Source: Acidobacteriota bacterium
GTDB lineage: Bacteria; Acidobacteriota; Terriglobia; Terriglobales; Acidobacteriaceae
Assembly (NCBI GenBank): GCA_021780095.1
Contig: JAJXZK010000278.1
Coordinates: 1-16,969 of the forward strand
Direction of reading: 5' to 3'
Length of the DNA: 16,969 nucleotides
In this document: piece after piece, positions 15,224-16,969 of the stretch
Position numbering within the stretch: the stretch's first letter is position 1
Layout: each line of letters starts with the position of its first letter
The notes under the pieces: generated by a model
The model's input: the letters and a program-made list of their open reading frames with translations, nothing else
Database searches by the model: none
Told to the model about the DNA's origin: nothing
Translations under genes and position numbers: made by a program

Positions 15224-15948
15224 AAAGGATTCTGTGGATTTCAGGAACGATCGCCCTATTGGGAGTCGGTTGCGGCCATCGCCCAACAAGCACTCTCGCG
15301 CCCCATCCAACGGCTGCCGGCTCTGTTCTGGTTGAATCCAGCGGCGGCAAGCAGCTTGGAATGCCGGGCACTATGCTTCCGCAACCGCTGATCGTGCAGG
15401 TGAATGATGCGAGTGGAAATGCGGTGACGGGTGCGCTGGTAAAGTTCAGCGGACCCGCGGGAGTTACCTTCGATCCCGCGATCGGCCTTTCGGATTCGAG
15501 CGGACAGGTCAGCACCAACGTGACCATGGGCGGAGGCAGTGGTCGATTTGACGTGACCGCCGCGTCGCCGGACAAATCCGGTAAGCAGATTTTCCTGAAA
15601 GTGACCGAGCTTTCAGCCGCGTATCAGCAACAGGTCGGATATCAAGTCAGCGAGAAATATTGCGCTCGCTGCCACAATCCTGAGTCGTCGGCGGAACGAG
15701 TCTCCAATCACGACAATCTCTCCGTCAAGCCGCACTCGTTCGCCGACGGGACCGCCATGAACAAGTTCAGCGATTCCGATTTGAACGCCATTATTTTGCA
15801 TGGCGGCCCCGCCCTGAACCGCTCGGCGCTGATGCCGCCCTACGGCTGGACTCTCTCCAAGGCGGAAACACAGTCTGTCATCTCATACATCCGACTGGTG
15901 TCCGATCCCCCGTACCGACCGGCCGGCGTAACGTATGCGAAGCCATGA
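15220..15948 (+). CDS. Monohaem cytochrome c lipoprotein with Ig-like domain
   Basis: This 242-aa protein has a short hydrophobic leader ending LLGVGC (Cys18), a probable but non-ideal lipobox with Gly at -3. Residues about 35-128 look like a bacterial Ig-like (Big_1-type) beta domain: QPLIVQVNDASGNAVTGALV, then a DSSGQVSTNVT stretch. The C-terminal part is a class I cytochrome c with CARCH (148-152) and Met205 in LMPPYGW as the likely axial ligand. It is probably held on a membrane leaflet facing the periplasm and shuttles electrons between the octahaem cytochrome and other carriers. The GTG start overlaps the octahaem stop (GTGA), and AGGAGG lies upstream. This combination of domains is unusual in bc operons, but each half is recognisable. 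Confidence 0.87.
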   Translation: MKRILWISGTIALLGVGCGHRPTSTLAPHPTAAGSVLVESSGGKQLGMPGTMLPQPLIVQVNDASGNAVTGALVKFSGPAGVTFDPAIGLSDSSGQVSTNVTMGGGSGRFDVTAASPDKSGKQIFLKVTELSAAYQQQVGYQVSEKYCARCHNPESSAERVSNHDNLSVKPHSFADGTAMNKFSDSDLNAIILHGGPALNRSALMPPYGWTLSKAETQSVISYIRLVSDPPYRPAGVTYAKP

Positions 15949-16131
15949 ATCGCATCGTCCGTTGGCGCGCTTTCTGCGACTTTGGCAATACCTCGGGGAA
16001 TGCCGCTGCAGGACAGAAAGCTTTGAAGGAGCTGCACCGGTATCAATTGTTGATTTTCTGCAATCGCATAGACGCGATTCAATGCGGAATGGAACCACAG
16101 CTTGCTGTAGCACTTTATTCGAAGGAGCGTC

Positions 16132-16969
16132 ATGAGGTCAAATAGTTTTCTTACTGCACTCGCTGTAATCATTATGTGCGGCGCACTTACTCCCCGGGCG
16201 ACCGCGCTGCCTAGCTATGCACGTCAAACGGGCTTGCCCTGCAGCGGCTGCCATTACACGCCGCCGGAATTGAACGCCGCTGGTCGGCTGTTCAAGCTGA
16301 TGGGCTACATCGATCGATCAAGCAACACAAGTATCATTGCGGAGGCCAACAACCGTCGCGCTGGACTGGACATGCTTGCCGCGCTTCCTCTAGGAGCATG
16401 GTTTGAAACTTCGTTTACCAGCACGAAGGCGCCTCAGTCCGGCACGCAGAACGGAAACTTCGAGTTCCCGCAGGATGTCTCGCTGTTCCTCGCCGGCGCG
16501 TGGACGGCCCACGTCGGCAGCTTTCTGCAAGTCACCTATAACGCGCAGGACGATCACTTCGGAATGGATAATACCGATATCCGCTATGCCAACAAAGCAT
16601 CGCTGGCCGGCAAGGAACTGGACTACGGGTTCACGCTGAATAACAATCCCACACTGGAAGACCTGTGGAACAGCACCCCTGCCTGGGGCTATCCTTTTAT
16701 CCTGAGCGATTCGGCCCCAACGCCCACCGCCGCTCCCATCGTTAACGGTCTTCTCGCGCAGGATGTCGCGGGTATCGGCGGCTTCACCATGTGGGACCAG
16801 CACCTGTACGGCGCGGCAACCATCTACCGGTCCGATCACATTGGGAGTCCTCAGCCAACCAATGGGCAGGGCGCATCTTTCAACATCCGTGGGGTCGCGC
16901 CCTATTGGAGGGCTGCCTGGCAACAAGATGGACGGACGAGCAACCTGGCAGTCGGCATGTATGGAATCC
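16132..16969 (+). CDS. Cytochrome-porin fusion, Cyc2-like (partial, runs off window)
   Basis: The reading frame is open from ATG 16132 to the window end (279 codons, no stop). GAAGGAG precedes the start. Residues 1-25 are a signal peptide (ending ATA). The mature N-terminus reads LPSYARQTGLPCSGCH, with one haem site at Cys37-Cys40-His41. It is followed by PPELNAAGRLFKLMGY. The remainder (from about 80) has alternating-strand, Gly/aromatic/Asn-rich sequence, as expected for an outer-membrane beta-barrel. From memory, Cyc2 iron oxidases carry the same ARQTG-x2-CxxCH-x3-P-x-L-x3-G-x2-FK-x2-GY-type block before a 16-strand porin. Relatives of unknown substrate share it, so iron oxidation is only a possibility. 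It sits 183 bp after the lipoprotein gene. Confidence 0.8.
   Translation, partial: MRSNSFLTALAVIIMCGALTPRATALPSYARQTGLPCSGCHYTPPELNAAGRLFKLMGYIDRSSNTSIIAEANNRRAGLDMLAALPLGAWFETSFTSTKAPQSGTQNGNFEFPQDVSLFLAGAWTAHVGSFLQVTYNAQDDHFGMDNTDIRYANKASLAGKELDYGFTLNNNPTLEDLWNSTPAWGYPFILSDSAPTPTAAPIVNGLLAQDVAGIGGFTMWDQHLYGAATIYRSDHIGSPQPTNGQGASFNIRGVAPYWRAAWQQDGRTSNLAVGMYGI

Noticed and set aside
15945..16145. 66-codon frame overlapping the lipoprotein stop by ATGA
   Set aside because: The overlap looks like coupling, but the product lacks haem motif, signal or domain and runs into the start of the cytochrome-porin gene, which has its own strong ribosome binding site.
1..16969. CRISPR arrays, insertion sequences, transposase or integrase genes
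   Set aside because: No regularly spaced repeats, no terminal inverted repeats around any gene, and no matching protein families were seen.

Overview
The window looks like chromosomal DNA from a Gram-negative bacterium, most likely an Acidobacteriota (Terriglobia-like) species. This is inferred from the gene families (a GWxTD-domain protein beside a carboxypeptidase-regulatory/beta-barrel protein, and a Rieske/cytochrome b operon carrying an FAD/NAD(P)/Fe-S subunit), moderately high GC and frequent GTG starts. No marker gene proves the taxonomy.

Left part (1-4212). A weak small ORF is followed by a complete tRNA-Lys(CTT) on the minus strand. Two minus-strand envelope genes come next: a carboxypeptidase-regulatory-domain protein with a probable outer-membrane barrel, and a 576-aa GWxTD protein with a good sigma70-like promoter (4183-4212).

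Middle (4423-8559). A plus-strand periplasmic adaptor (MacA/HlyD type) is separated by a hairpin-rich 205-bp gap from a MacB/LolD-type ABC ATPase. No permease gene is present. A small minus-strand unknown gene converges on the ATPase, with overlapping stop codons. A stand-alone receiver-domain response regulator is transcribed divergently from it. About 790 bp without a convincing gene follows, containing three alternating CRP/FNR-type half-sites at one-helical-turn spacing (8162-8188).

Right part (8560-16969). A respiratory gene cluster runs on the plus strand: a secreted amicyanin-like cupredoxin; an FAD- and NAD(P)-binding iron-sulfur flavoprotein; a Tat-type Rieske protein; a b6-type cytochrome b; a subunit-IV-like protein; a membrane-anchored octaheme cytochrome c; a monoheme cytochrome lipoprotein with an Ig-like domain; and, cut by the window edge, a fused cytochrome-porin whose N-terminus resembles Cyc2 iron oxidases. 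The genes from the flavoprotein to the lipoprotein are coupled by 4-bp overlaps or gaps of 0-2 nt.

Together these genes predict a bc-type quinol/cytochrome complex with its own NAD(P)-reactive arm and a chain of haem and copper carriers reaching the outer membrane. This could support electron bifurcation or reverse electron flow to NAD(P), or extracellular electron exchange. The direction of electron flow and the substrate cannot be read from sequence. This cluster is the most interesting part of the window.
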